In this document: positions 7,732-15,674 of the stretch, one piece after another
Numbering within the stretch: position 1 is the stretch's first letter
How the letters are laid out: each line of letters begins with the position of its first letter
DNA from: DAOUMF01 sp034411955
GTDB taxonomy: Bacteria > Chloroflexota > Dehalococcoidia > SM23-28-2 > RBG-16-64-32
Assembly: GCA_034411955.1 (NCBI GenBank)
Contig: DAOUMF010000153.1
Coordinates: 1 to 21,102 of the forward strand
DNA length: 21,102 bases
Direction: 5' to 3'
Notes under the pieces: generated by a model
Seen by the model: the letters and a program-made list of their open reading frames with translations, nothing else
The model's database searches: none
What the model was told of the DNA's origin: nothing
Position numbers and translations under genes: made by a program

Positions 7732-7753
7732 GGGGAGCCTTCGGGCTCCCTCT
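7732..7753 (+). terminator. Rho-independent-type terminator hairpin (R2)
   Basis: GGGGAGCC, TTCG tetraloop, GGCTCCC, then TCTTC. The 7-bp GC stem with a very stable loop and a weak T-rich tail would end transcription coming from the phosphotransferase and relic cyclase. Confidence 0.6.
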
Positions 7754-7821
7754 TCGCTTGACGCAGCGATAGCGTGGCTGCCGGTTGAATCCGGTGGTGG
7801 CCGTCCACCTTGCCCCTCACG

Positions 7822-7850
7822 TTGACATTGCTCCCAAATTCACGCACCAT
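7822..7850 (+). promoter_or_regulatory. Putative promoter of giant kinase-cyclase B
   Basis: TTGACA (7822-7827), 17-base spacer, CACCAT (7845-7850), the same as upstream of A. Predicted start near 7857, with a leader of about 35 nt containing GAGGGGG (7881-7887) before GTG 7892. Confidence 0.5.
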
Positions 7851-7891
7851 TGTGGTGCTCCAAGACCACGGAGAATGGCGGAGGGGGAACG

Positions 7892-10800
7892 GTGCACTGC
7901 CCATCGTGTAGCCACGACAATCGCCCCGACCTGAAGTTTTGTGTCAACTGCGGCGCAGAGCTTACACTCCGGTGCCCGTCATGTGGAGCCAGCGCTCCGC
8001 CAGGCGAACGGTTCTGCGGGGAATGTGGTAGTTCCTTGGCCCAGGCCACACCCCCAACCCGCACTCCAACACCAGCACCCTCCCCCGCGCTCCCCACCTC
8101 CTTCGCCTCCGGCCGCTACCAGGTGAAGCGATTCCTGGGCGAGGGAGGCCGCAAGCGGGTCTACCTGGCCCACGACACCCGCCTCGACCGGGATGTTGCC
8201 ATCGCCGCCATCAAGACCGAGGGGCTGGACGAAGGCGGCCTCGCCCGCGTCCGCCGCGAGGCCCAGGCCATGGGCCGTCTGGGCGACCACCCTCACGTCG
8301 TCACCGTCCACGACATCGGTGAGGAGGAGGGCCAGCCCTACATCGTCAGCCAGTACATGGCAGGTGGAGACCTGGAGGGGCTACTGCAGCAGGCCGAGAA
8401 CCGCCGTCTACCCCTGGATCAGGCCCTCCGCATCGCCGTCGAGGTTCGTCAAGCGTTGGAGCATGCCCACGAGCGGGGCATCGTCCACCGCGACGTGAAG
8501 CCGGGCAACATCTGGCTTAGCGAGGACGGCACCGCCAAGCTCGGTGACTTCGGCCTGGCCATGGCGCTGGAGCGCTCCCGCCTCACCATGGAAGGGATGA
8601 TGGTGGGCACCGTGGCCTACATGCCTCCCGAGCAGGCGTTGGGACGGGAGGCCGACGCCCGCAGCGACCTCTACTCCTGGGGCTGCGTCTTCTACGAGAT
8701 GGTGGCAGGTCGCCCGCCCTTCCTGGGCGACGACGCCGTGGCCATCATCTCCCAGCACATCAACACGGCGCCGGTGGCCCCCACCTGGCACAACCCGGAG
8801 GTGCCACGGGCCCTGGAGTCGCTCATCCTGCGCTGCCTGGCCAAGGACCCGGAGGAGCGCCCTGAGAGCGCAGCCGCCGTCCGGCAGGCACTCAGCGCCA
8901 TCGAGAAGACCGCCACCACCGTCGCCGAGCGGGTGGTGCAGGAGGAGGCCAACCCCCTCGACCGGCTGGCCGGCGGCGTGTTCGTGGGCCGCGAGAAGGA
9001 GATGGACGAACTGCGGGCCAGCCTGGAGGACGCCCTCTCCGGCCGCGGGCGGCTGCTCATGCTCGTGGGCGAGCCCGGCATAGGCAAGACCCGCACGGCG
9101 GAGGAGCTGGCCACCTACGCCAGCCTGCGCAACACCCAGGTGCTGTGGGGCCGCTGCTACGAGGGCGAGGGTGCTCCCGCCTACTGGCCCTGGGTGCAGG
9201 TCATTCGCTCCTATGTCCACGACTGCGAGCCGCAGGCGCTGATGTCGGAGATGGGGCCGGGGGCCGCCGACATCGCTCAGGTGGTATCAGAGGTGAAGGA
9301 GCGACTCCCGGGGCTCCCCACGCCACCAACACTGGAGCCGGAGCAGGCCCGCTTCCGACTGTTCGACTCCATCACCACCTTCCTCAAGAACGCGAGCAAC
9401 CGTCAGCCGATCGTCCTCGTCCTTGACGACCTGCACTGGGCCGACAAGCCGTCGCTCTTGCTGCTGCAGTTCCTGGCGCGGGAGCTGCGGGGCGCCCGCC
9501 TGATGGTGCTGGGCAACTACCGGGACGTGGAGTTGCGACGCCAGCACCCGCTGTCGCAGACGCTGGGCGAACTGGCCCGACAGCAGCTCAGCCAGCGCAT
9601 CCTCCTGCGCGGCCTCACGGAGCGGGACGTAGCTCGCTTCATCGAGATCACCGCCGGTGTCAGCCCGCCCGGGGCCCTGGTGGACGCGGTCTACAGGGAG
9701 ACGGAGGGGAACCCCTTCTTCGTCAACGAGGTCGTCCGCCTGCTGGTCGCCGATGGCCGCCTGGAGCGGCCGGAGGAGGTGAAGTCCTGGAGCGTGACCA
9801 TCCCCCAGGGTGTGCGGGAGGTGGTCGGCCGGCGCCTCGACCACCTGTCCGAGGAGTGCAACCGCGTCCTCACAGTCGCCTCGGTCATCGGCCGGGAGTT
9901 CGGCCTGGACGCCCTGGAGCGGGTGATCCTTCGACAGGCTCAGGATGAGCGGCTGAAGGGAGACCGGCTGCTGGAGGCGCTGGAGGAGGCGGTCGCTGCA
10001 CGCGTTCTGAACGAAGTGCCCCGCGTCGTGGGCCAGTACAGCTTCTCCCACGCCCTGATGCGCGAGACGCTGTACGAGGAGCTGACGACGACCCGCCGCG
10101 TGCGGCTGCACCGCCAGATCGGGGAAGTGCTGGAGGCCCTGCACAGCGACAACCTGGAGCCGCACCTACCGGAGCTGGCATATCACTTCTCGGAGGGCGC
10201 CCAGGCCGGGGATGTGGACAAGGCCATCGACTACGCCAGGCGGGCCGGTGAACGGGCCACGAGCCTGCTGGCCTACGAGGAGGCGGCTACCCACTATGGG
10301 ACGGCTCTGCAGGCTCTGGAGGTCAAGGACAAGCCGGACGAGGCCCAGCACTGTGAGCTGCTGTTGGCCTTGGGGGAGGCCCGGATGAGCGCGGGCGATA
10401 CGACTGCGGGTAGGGAGATATTCCAGCGGGCGACCGACATCGCGAGGAAGATCGGGGCGCCTGAGCAGCTGGCCCAGGCCACCCTGGGCTATGGGTCCGG
10501 ATTCTTGATCGTCGAGATGGGACGCGTTGACGAGTTCCTAGTCGGCCTATGCGAGGAGGCGCTGCAGGCGTTGGGAGAAGGAGATAACGCGCTTCGCGCC
10601 AGGCTCTTGGCTCGCTGGGCCACCGAGATGTACTTCACGGACGCCGAGCAGCAGAGAGTGTCACTCAGTCAGGAGGCTGTTGAGGTGGCCCGTCGGGTTG
10701 GCGACCCTATGGCGCTGATCCACGCATTGCAGGCCAGGGCGCTCTACCTTGTGGCCCCCGATACTATTGATGAAGCTCTTTCAATCGCTGATGAGATGTT

Positions 10801-12310
10801 GCGCCTGGCTGACGAGGTCGGCGACGCGGTGGTCTCTATCTACGCGCACGGTATGCGCATCCTCAGCTGGTTGAGATTGGGTGAGATCGAGGCAGTGGAC
10901 GCCGAGATTGAAACCTACGATCGGCTGGCTCATGGGTTGCGACAGCCGCTTTACGTATGGCTCGCAGCTCTGTTCCGGGCCATGCGCGCCCTCCTAGAAG
11001 GCCGGTTTGAGGAAGGTGAGAGGCTGGCCCGGCAGGCTCTAGCTATGGGGCGGGGGGTGCAGGGGCAAAACGCGCTCCAGTGGTTCGGGGTGCAACTCTT
11101 CGACATCCGCTGGGGCCAGGGCCGTCTTGAGGAGCTGGTGGCAACCACCAAGGACTTCGTGGGGCAGTATCCAGCGGTTCCCGCGTGGCGCTGTGCCTTA
11201 GCCTTCATATATGGGGAGTTGGGTCGCGACACGGAAGCGCGTATCGAGCTCGAGAACCTGGCCGCGAACGATTTCAAGGACATCCCCCAAGACGCGAACT
11301 GGCTCATCGGCATCGCTCTTCTTTCTGGAGTCTGTGCCTCGGTGGGTGACTCCCTCCACGCTGGCAGGCTGTACGACCTCCTGCTCCCGCACGCGGGAAT
11401 CAATGTCTATGTCGGCGCACCGGTCATCTGTAGCGGGTCGGCCTCGCGCTACCTTGGTCTTCTTGCCGCGACGATGAGCCGGTGGGAGGACGCTGAGCGA
11501 CATTTCCAGGATGCTCTCCAGATGCACGAGAAGATGGGCGCGAGGCCCTGGGTGGCCCGCACCCAACACCAGTATGCTGACATGCTCCTCCGTCGCGATG
11601 AGCCCGGCGACCGCGAGAAGGCGCTGGATCTGCTGGGCCAGACCCTGGACACGGCCCAGGAGCTGGGCATGAAGGCCCTAGTCGAGAAGGCGCTGGCCCT
11701 CAAGCTCCAGGCCCAGGGCATCGACCCTAGCGTTTCCCTGTCCTCCATCGACGCCGTCGCCGCGGCCGTCTACGTCGACAAGCCCGATCTGCGCCAGCAC
11801 GCCGCCCCCGACGGCACCGTCACCATCCTCTTCACCGACATCGAGGGCTCCACCGAAATGACAGAACGCCTTGGCGACGAGCGATGGCTGGAACTCCTGC
11901 GGGCCCACAACACGGTTGTGCGCAGGCGGATCGAAGCCCACAGCGGCTTCGAGGTGAAGTCTCAGGGAGACGGGTTCATGGTCGCCTCGCAAAGCGCCCG
12001 CAAGGCCCTGGAGTGCGCCGTGGATATCCAACGCGCCTTCGCGGATCGCAACGAGACCACCGAGGAGCCCATCCGGGTCCGCATCGGCCTGCACACGGGG
12101 GAGGCGATCAAGGAGGCGGACGACTTCTACGGCAAGAACGTGATCCTGGCCGCCCGCATCGCGGCTCAGGCCAAGGGAGGGCAGATCCTGGTGTCGGAGG
12201 TGACGCGCACTGTGATCGGCTCTCTAGCGGGCGTGGAGTTCCAGGACGCCGGCCGCAAGCAGCTCAAGGGCATCAAGGGCCGCCAGCGGCTGTTCGAGGT
12301 GGTGTGGTAG
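7892..12310 (+). CDS. Zinc-ribbon / Ser-Thr kinase / AAA ATPase / TPR / class III adenylate cyclase fusion (intact paralog B)
   Basis: 1472 aa from GTG 7892, five bases after GGGGG; the first codons equal those of A. In order: two zinc ribbons (CPSC..CVNC, CPSC..CGEC); the linker TRTPTPAPSPALP; a Ser/Thr kinase (about 77-340) with GEGGRKRV, HRDVKPGN near 198 and DFG near 219; an ATPase starting FVGREKE near 363, with Walker A GEPGIGKT near 391 and Walker B VLVLDDLHWAD near 508; TPR-like helices about 740-1270; and a class III cyclase (about 1305-1472) with FTDIEGST, KSQGDGFMVAS, RIGLHTGE and LAARIAAQAKGGQILVS. Probably a cytosolic protein that reads a signal through ATPase/TPR parts and outputs phosphorylation and cyclic nucleotide; the signal is unknown. 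Residues ~679-686 (ILRQAQDE) come from an inserted palindromic repeat absent in A. A terminator follows at 12398. Confidence 0.9.
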   Translation: MHCPSCSHDNRPDLKFCVNCGAELTLRCPSCGASAPPGERFCGECGSSLAQATPPTRTPTPAPSPALPTSFASGRYQVKRFLGEGGRKRVYLAHDTRLDRDVAIAAIKTEGLDEGGLARVRREAQAMGRLGDHPHVVTVHDIGEEEGQPYIVSQYMAGGDLEGLLQQAENRRLPLDQALRIAVEVRQALEHAHERGIVHRDVKPGNIWLSEDGTAKLGDFGLAMALERSRLTMEGMMVGTVAYMPPEQALGREADARSDLYSWGCVFYEMVAGRPPFLGDDAVAIISQHINTAPVAPTWHNPEVPRALESLILRCLAKDPEERPESAAAVRQALSAIEKTATTVAERVVQEEANPLDRLAGGVFVGREKEMDELRASLEDALSGRGRLLMLVGEPGIGKTRTAEELATYASLRNTQVLWGRCYEGEGAPAYWPWVQVIRSYVHDCEPQALMSEMGPGAADIAQVVSEVKERLPGLPTPPTLEPEQARFRLFDSITTFLKNASNRQPIVLVLDDLHWADKPSLLLLQFLARELRGARLMVLGNYRDVELRRQHPLSQTLGELARQQLSQRILLRGLTERDVARFIEITAGVSPPGALVDAVYRETEGNPFFVNEVVRLLVADGRLERPEEVKSWSVTIPQGVREVVGRRLDHLSEECNRVLTVASVIGREFGLDALERVILRQAQDERLKGDRLLEALEEAVAARVLNEVPRVVGQYSFSHALMRETLYEELTTTRRVRLHRQIGEVLEALHSDNLEPHLPELAYHFSEGAQAGDVDKAIDYARRAGERATSLLAYEEAATHYGTALQALEVKDKPDEAQHCELLLALGEARMSAGDTTAGREIFQRATDIARKIGAPEQLAQATLGYGSGFLIVEMGRVDEFLVGLCEEALQALGEGDNALRARLLARWATEMYFTDAEQQRVSLSQEAVEVARRVGDPMALIHALQARALYLVAPDTIDEALSIADEMLRLADEVGDAVVSIYAHGMRILSWLRLGEIEAVDAEIETYDRLAHGLRQPLYVWLAALFRAMRALLEGRFEEGERLARQALAMGRGVQGQNALQWFGVQLFDIRWGQGRLEELVATTKDFVGQYPAVPAWRCALAFIYGELGRDTEARIELENLAANDFKDIPQDANWLIGIALLSGVCASVGDSLHAGRLYDLLLPHAGINVYVGAPVICSGSASRYLGLLAATMSRWEDAERHFQDALQMHEKMGARPWVARTQHQYADMLLRRDEPGDREKALDLLGQTLDTAQELGMKALVEKALALKLQAQGIDPSVSLSSIDAVAAAVYVDKPDLRQHAAPDGTVTILFTDIEGSTEMTERLGDERWLELLRAHNTVVRRRIEAHSGFEVKSQGDGFMVASQSARKALECAVDIQRAFADRNETTEEPIRVRIGLHTGEAIKEADDFYGKNVILAARIAAQAKGGQILVSEVTRTVIGSLAGVEFQDAGRKQLKGIKGRQRLFEVVW
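9926..9950 (+). repeat. Dispersed palindromic repeat inserted in frame in B
   Basis: The 25 bases open with ATCCTTCGACAGG, continue CTCAGGAT, and end GAGC. They form inverted arms ATCCT (9926-9930) and AGGAT (9942-9946). The type is a widespread short genomic repeat recognised by its translations QAQDER, LSLSKD and PEPVEG, all of which appear here (QAQDER in the gene's own frame). Compared with paralog A, which reads RVAELDEEVVLRAVEEA, B has seven extra residues at this point, so the element inserted in frame without breaking the gene. Confidence 0.7.
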
Positions 12311-12366
12311 GAAGCGGACTGACGCGCCCCACACTGGCGCCAAGCGGACGTTAGAGGTGAGGTGGA

Positions 12367-12445
12367 GGCCCCTCCTTCTTTACCATGACGTTTGTTCGGG
12401 GAGCCTTCGGGCTCCCCTTCCGTTTGCTGCAGCGGTAGCGTGGCC
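12367..12445 (+). repeat. Partial third copy of the duplicated segment (R3)
   Basis: The blocks GGCCCCTCC, TTTGTTCGGGGAGCC and GCTCCCCTT, then TTTGCTGCAGCGG and TAGCGTGGCC, match parts of 361-440 and 7700-7775. The promoter half is missing; the neighbouring minus-strand gene begins to its right. Just upstream (12344-12364) CGGACGTTAGAGGTGAGGTGG resembles the end of the relic cyclase gene. Confidence 0.65.
12398..12420 (+). terminator. Terminator of kinase-cyclase B (R3)
   Basis: GGGGAGCC, TTCG loop, GGCTCCCC form an 8-bp stem 87 bases after the TAG of B, followed by TTCCG. It lies between converging genes and could serve both, although neither side has a long T-tract. Confidence 0.6.
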
Positions 12446-12468
12446 AAGTCGACATCCTCGGGCCCTCC

Positions 12469-13209
12469 TTAGCCTCTCGCCACCAGCGCGGCGCCGAGGG
12501 CACCGACGATTTGCGGCTGCTCTGGCACGGTCAGGTCGACACCCAGTCTCTCGCTGAGTAATCGCCTGAGGCAGGCGTTGAGTGCTCCGCCACCCGCGAA
12601 CATCACACGCTCCCTCGGACCGATCCGGCGTACCATGACGGCTATGCGGGTGACGATGGCCTCGTGCACCCCCAGGGCTATCGCCCGGCTTTCCTCGCCG
12701 CGAGCGATGAGGGAGACGACTTCCGATTCGGCGAAAACGGTGCACAGGCTGTTGATGCGTACTGCTCCGGTTGCGCTCAGAGCATGCTCGCCGATCTGGC
12801 TGACCTCCAACTCCAGAGCCCTGGCCATCACCTCAAGAAACCTGCCAGTGCCAGCGGCGCAGCGGTCGTTCATCTCGAACTTTCGCACTTCACCACGATC
12901 GGAGAGGAGGGTGACCTTGCAGTCCTGGCCGCCCACGTCGATGACCGTGCGGCAGTCGGGATAGAGGTATCGGGCTCCTACCGCGTAGGCCCTGATCTCC
13001 GACACGACCTCGTCGGCGAGGGTAGCTGCCGCCAGATGACGGCCGTAGCCAGTGGCCACTAGGCGCCGGTAGGTCTTGCCAGCCAGGAGTCGCTGGCAGC
13101 GGTGTAGGGGGTCAGGCCCGGTATCGAGCACGGCGAAGTCCCTCAAGCTCTCGTCGAACTCCGCGAGCACGATCGTGCGGGAACCGATATCGAGGCCAGC
13201 GTAGGTCAT
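12469..13209 (-). CDS. ATP-dependent activator of 2-hydroxyacyl-CoA dehydratase/double-cubane reductase (BadF/HgdC family)
   Basis: 246 aa, close to the usual length for the family. These homodimeric ASKHA-fold ATPases hold one [4Fe-4S] cluster between subunits and use ATP hydrolysis to push a low-potential electron into a partner enzyme. Visible motifs are phosphate-1 GLDIGSRT (residues 5-12), phosphate-2 VIDVGGQDCK (89-98), adenosine motif FAGGGALN (204-211), and cluster ligands Cys117 (NDRCAAGTG) and Cys156 (NSLCTVFAESE), all intact. Its ATG overlaps the upstream gene's TGA (ATGA, 4 bases), so the two are translationally coupled and are almost certainly partners. The protein ends VARG with TAA. 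It converges on the terminator of kinase-cyclase B. Confidence 0.92.
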   Translation of the reverse strand: MTYAGLDIGSRTIVLAEFDESLRDFAVLDTGPDPLHRCQRLLAGKTYRRLVATGYGRHLAAATLADEVVSEIRAYAVGARYLYPDCRTVIDVGGQDCKVTLLSDRGEVRKFEMNDRCAAGTGRFLEVMARALELEVSQIGEHALSATGAVRINSLCTVFAESEVVSLIARGEESRAIALGVHEAIVTRIAVMVRRIGPRERVMFAGGGALNACLRRLLSERLGVDLTVPEQPQIVGALGAALVARG

Positions 13210-14480
13210 CGCCGGATCATCTCAAGAAAGGCGTCCACTCTGGTCTTGAGCTGGCCCGTGTCCTCGTCGCTGTAGTCGGTTTCGACACGCAGGAGGGGGA
13301 TGTCCTCCTCCGCCAGGGCCCTCTCCACCTTGACCGCCTCGTTGGCGAAGGTGTGGCAGAACTGGAGGTTGTAGTGCACGACTCCGTCCACCGCCCAACC
13401 CCTTGCGAGAGTGAGGATGTCCTCTATCCGCTCGTCGTTAGGGGTGAAGCAGGCGCAGTGGGTCTCAAGCTGGCGGTCGGCAATGGCTTCGAGCTGACCC
13501 GCCACGCTGCCGTCGTTCTCCGCGACGATATAGTTGAAGTATCGGGTGCCGGTGCAGGACTCCTCGCCAACGACGACTGCCCCGCTTTCCTCGAGGATGC
13601 GATGGAGCTTCCAGTTGGGGATGGCCATCGGGCTTCCGCTAACCAGAATGCGGGGAGCATTTTCCGCGGCGACGCCCTCGCCCCTGGCGATCCTGCCATC
13701 CAACTCCTCGCACAGGGCGTTCACCTTCTCCGTAAACCGAAGGGGGTCATCGTAGAAGGAGATCTGAGTCACCAACAGGGCGTCCAGGCCGCTGACGGGG
13801 GCCGGTCGCGCTCTGCGGATGCCGTGCAGGCGCCGCAAGGCGCTGCGCTTAGCCTCAATAGCGGCGGTGGCCTGTGCCAGCTTCTCGGCAGTGATGGCCA
13901 CTCCGGTCTCCGCCTCCAGCTTCGCCTTTAGGCCCCGGATCTCCTCGAGGAACAGTTGGCGCCCGAGGGGAGTCTTCTTCTGGGGCACTTCCATGACGTG
14001 GGTGGGGTGATACTCGGCGAGAACCTCATACATCTTCTTCTTGCCGTCGCACGTGGTCTCCCCTATGACGAAGTCGCTCGCCTGCACGTAGGGACAGGTG
14101 CGACCGACCTTGAAGCCGAAGGAGGACTTGATGAGGGCGCAGGTGTTGCGCGGCAGCACCTCCTCGGCATCGGGAACGGAGAACTGTGTGCCTGCGCAGA
14201 GCCCCACAGGGATGGCACCGGCAGCCAGGATCAGGTCCTCAGGTACGAAGACGCAGTAGAGCCCGACTACCTTGCCTCCGCTGGCCTTGTGGTCCATGAG
14301 CTCTCTCACTCTCAGGCCATGGATTTCCCCAACGACAAAGTCGAAGTAGTCCATGGCCTCGGGTCGATTCTCCTGGCTGAGAAAGATGCTCTCATACATG
14401 CTCGGCAACACCTCCAACAGGGTGCCGTGCTTTTCCAGGTCGAGGTCCAGTTCGGTCCACATCGAGCGGTAGTCAACCAT
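13206..14480 (-). CDS. 2-hydroxyacyl-CoA dehydratase-family protein, double-cubane-cluster reductase type
   Basis: 424 aa from ATG 14480, chosen because GGAGGAAGG lies just upstream; a GTG at 14495 would add five residues and contain that site. The family binds Fe-S clusters and performs difficult reductions with electrons from an ATP-driven activator. Conserved Cys-bearing motifs are GLYCVFVPED (Cys76), GLCAGTQF (Cys95), NTCALIKS (Cys114), GRTCPYVQ (Cys129), ETTCDGKKKMYE (Cys144), ESCTGTRYF (Cys309), CACF (342, 344) and QFCHTF (Cys375). A single polypeptide with ETTCDGKKKMYE is typical of the homodimeric double-cubane group (E. coli YjiM-like) rather than the two-subunit dehydratases. The substrate is unknown; cluster ligands are inferred from the family. 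It is coupled to the activator gene downstream. Confidence 0.85.
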   Translation of the reverse strand: MVDYRSMWTELDLDLEKHGTLLEVLPSMYESIFLSQENRPEAMDYFDFVVGEIHGLRVRELMDHKASGGKVVGLYCVFVPEDLILAAGAIPVGLCAGTQFSVPDAEEVLPRNTCALIKSSFGFKVGRTCPYVQASDFVIGETTCDGKKKMYEVLAEYHPTHVMEVPQKKTPLGRQLFLEEIRGLKAKLEAETGVAITAEKLAQATAAIEAKRSALRRLHGIRRARPAPVSGLDALLVTQISFYDDPLRFTEKVNALCEELDGRIARGEGVAAENAPRILVSGSPMAIPNWKLHRILEESGAVVVGEESCTGTRYFNYIVAENDGSVAGQLEAIADRQLETHCACFTPNDERIEDILTLARGWAVDGVVHYNLQFCHTFANEAVKVERALAEEDIPLLRVETDYSDEDTGQLKTRVDAFLEMIRR

Positions 14481-14484
14481 CAAA

Positions 14485-14493
14485 CCTTCCTCC
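14485..14493 (-). promoter_or_regulatory. Ribosome-binding site deciding the start of the double-cubane protein
   Basis: On the minus strand GGAGGAAGG precedes ATG 14480 by four bases. It overlaps the in-frame GTG at 14495, which makes ATG the better start. Confidence 0.75.
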
Positions 14494-14907
14494 ACAGATA
14501 GAAACTCGTGAATGGCGTAACTTGTTCTGATTCGAGCTGACGATGGCCCCAGATGGATGGAGGCTGCACACAGCAGCCGGTCGCCTCACGGCCTCGCGGG
14601 GACACACAGACGCGGTGCCTCGGCCCTACCGAGAGCCGGGACTGCCGCTATCCTGGTGCGCTGTGAGCCCGAATGGGATCGTCTCTAGGAGGGCGAATGC
14701 CGGCCGGGGAGAGCGGATGCGGAGGCCTCTTGAGCAGATGACTGGCGCAGAACCTGCGTCATGCCCATGGGGCGCATCCGTCAGGCTCAGGTGAAGCCGG
14801 GACGCCGCAGCCAGATCATCGCTCTCACCTCCTTCCCCTCGTGCTAGGAGCCAATCGCTCAGATGCGAGGCTCTATTCGGGAGATTATACCGCCACCAGC
14901 GCCCGAA
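14494..14907. other. Gene-free stretch between double-cubane gene and mobA
   Basis: No reading frame here looks like a real protein and no RNA gene is recognised. It must hold the leader and perhaps the promoter of the double-cubane operon (minus strand), but no clear -35/-10 pair was found. One strong inverted repeat stands out at 14714-14780, listed separately. AT-rich patches lie near 14495-14535 and 14872-14892. Confidence 0.5.
14714..14780. other. Long-range hairpin of unknown function
   Basis: CGGATGCG (14714-14721) pairs perfectly with CGCATCCG (14773-14780) around a 51-base interior that can itself fold (ATGAC/GTCAT and CGCA/TGCG arms near 14738-14762). It lies in the minus-strand leader region about 235-300 bases upstream of the double-cubane gene. 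It fits a structured leader RNA or a terminator-like structure after mobA, but no known riboswitch core was recognised. Confidence 0.35.
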
Positions 14908-15546
14908 TCAAGGGTCGCGCTGGATGGAGCGGGCAACCTCCGGCGCCAGCCTCTGGGCCTTCTCCAAGTCGGCTCGGGTATTGACGTTGAAGAAGCTGAG
15001 GTGGCGCGGGTCGATGCGGTCGATCGTCCTCTCGTCCACATAGCGCACTCTCATCGTCTCGAACAGGGAGGCGATCTTGAGGTCACCGGCTTCCAGCCTC
15101 CGCTGCATCGGGACGAGACAGAGCTTGGAGTAGAGCGCGTGAAGGGGTTCGGGCTGACCTTTCAGACGCGGGACCACGGCGTCGACGTTGGCGCTCTGCC
15201 CGATCAGGTGGCGCAGGAGGTCGCGGTTCAAGAAGGGCATGTCACAGGCCACAACCAGGCTGCAGGGCTCGGCAGAAGCCTCAAGCCCCGTGAAGATGCC
15301 CCCAAGCGATCCCCGACCGGGGTAGCGGTCGGTCACCACCCGCAACCGGGACGGTAGGTGCAAGGCAGCAGCCTGCTTGCGCCGGGCCACCACTACCAGC
15401 ACCTCGCTTGTCAGAGGCACGAGGCTGTCAATGACCCGCTCGATAAGGGCCTTGCCGCCGATGTGCTCCAGCGCCTTGTTCGTCCCCAGACGCCGACTAG
15501 CGCCGCCGGCGATGATGATACCGCTCACGCGAAGCGATTTGCGCAT
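14908..15546 (-). CDS. mobA: Molybdenum cofactor guanylyltransferase
   Basis: 212 aa. MobA transfers GMP from GTP to molybdopterin to form the guanine-dinucleotide cofactor used by DMSO-reductase-type enzymes in the cytoplasm. Visible motifs are the N-terminal nucleotide loop IIAGGASRRLGTNKAL (residues 10-25), GSLGGIFTGLEA, the metal-binding ACDMPF near 100, and the C-terminal NVNTRADLEKAQ. Met is replaced by Leu in the usual SxRMG. The ATG at 15546 has only a tight AGG just before it; a GTG eight codons in is less likely. No molybdoenzyme is in the window; the double-cubane pair downstream is not expected to need this cofactor, so the link may be only neighbourhood. A MobA-like transferase for another dinucleotide cofactor (e.g. 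CTP-using MocA) cannot be excluded. Confidence 0.85.
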   Translation of the reverse strand: MRKSLRVSGIIIAGGASRRLGTNKALEHIGGKALIERVIDSLVPLTSEVLVVVARRKQAAALHLPSRLRVVTDRYPGRGSLGGIFTGLEASAEPCSLVVACDMPFLNRDLLRHLIGQSANVDAVVPRLKGQPEPLHALYSKLCLVPMQRRLEAGDLKIASLFETMRVRYVDERTIDRIDPRHLSFFNVNTRADLEKAQRLAPEVARSIQRDP

Positions 15547-15674
15547 CCTATCGGATTTTCAGAGGCCTCGAGCAGCTCTACCAGCCATCGCTGCAGCGGC
15601 AGCCTGGACGTGCTCAGCCGTGGCTTCTGCGGCCTCCTGCCAGCCGCCTCCAACCGACGTGCCGCCGGGTGCAA

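Larger units (their letters stand above)
7645..7915 (+). repeat. Duplicated promoter segment, copy 2 (R2)
   Basis: This is the second copy of the segment at 313-576, with the same order of blocks: GGAACGCGCCCCACTTCAG, T-arm-like stretch, terminator, TTGACA promoter, GTG start and first codons (HCPSCSH). It differs by scattered substitutions and a few indels. It follows the relic cyclase end, just as copy 3 follows the end of gene B. Confidence 0.85.

Noticed and set aside
14543..14794. 83-aa plus-strand frame in the gene-free stretch
   Set aside because: No ribosome-binding site, no motif and arginine-rich random-looking content; it also overlaps the hairpin.
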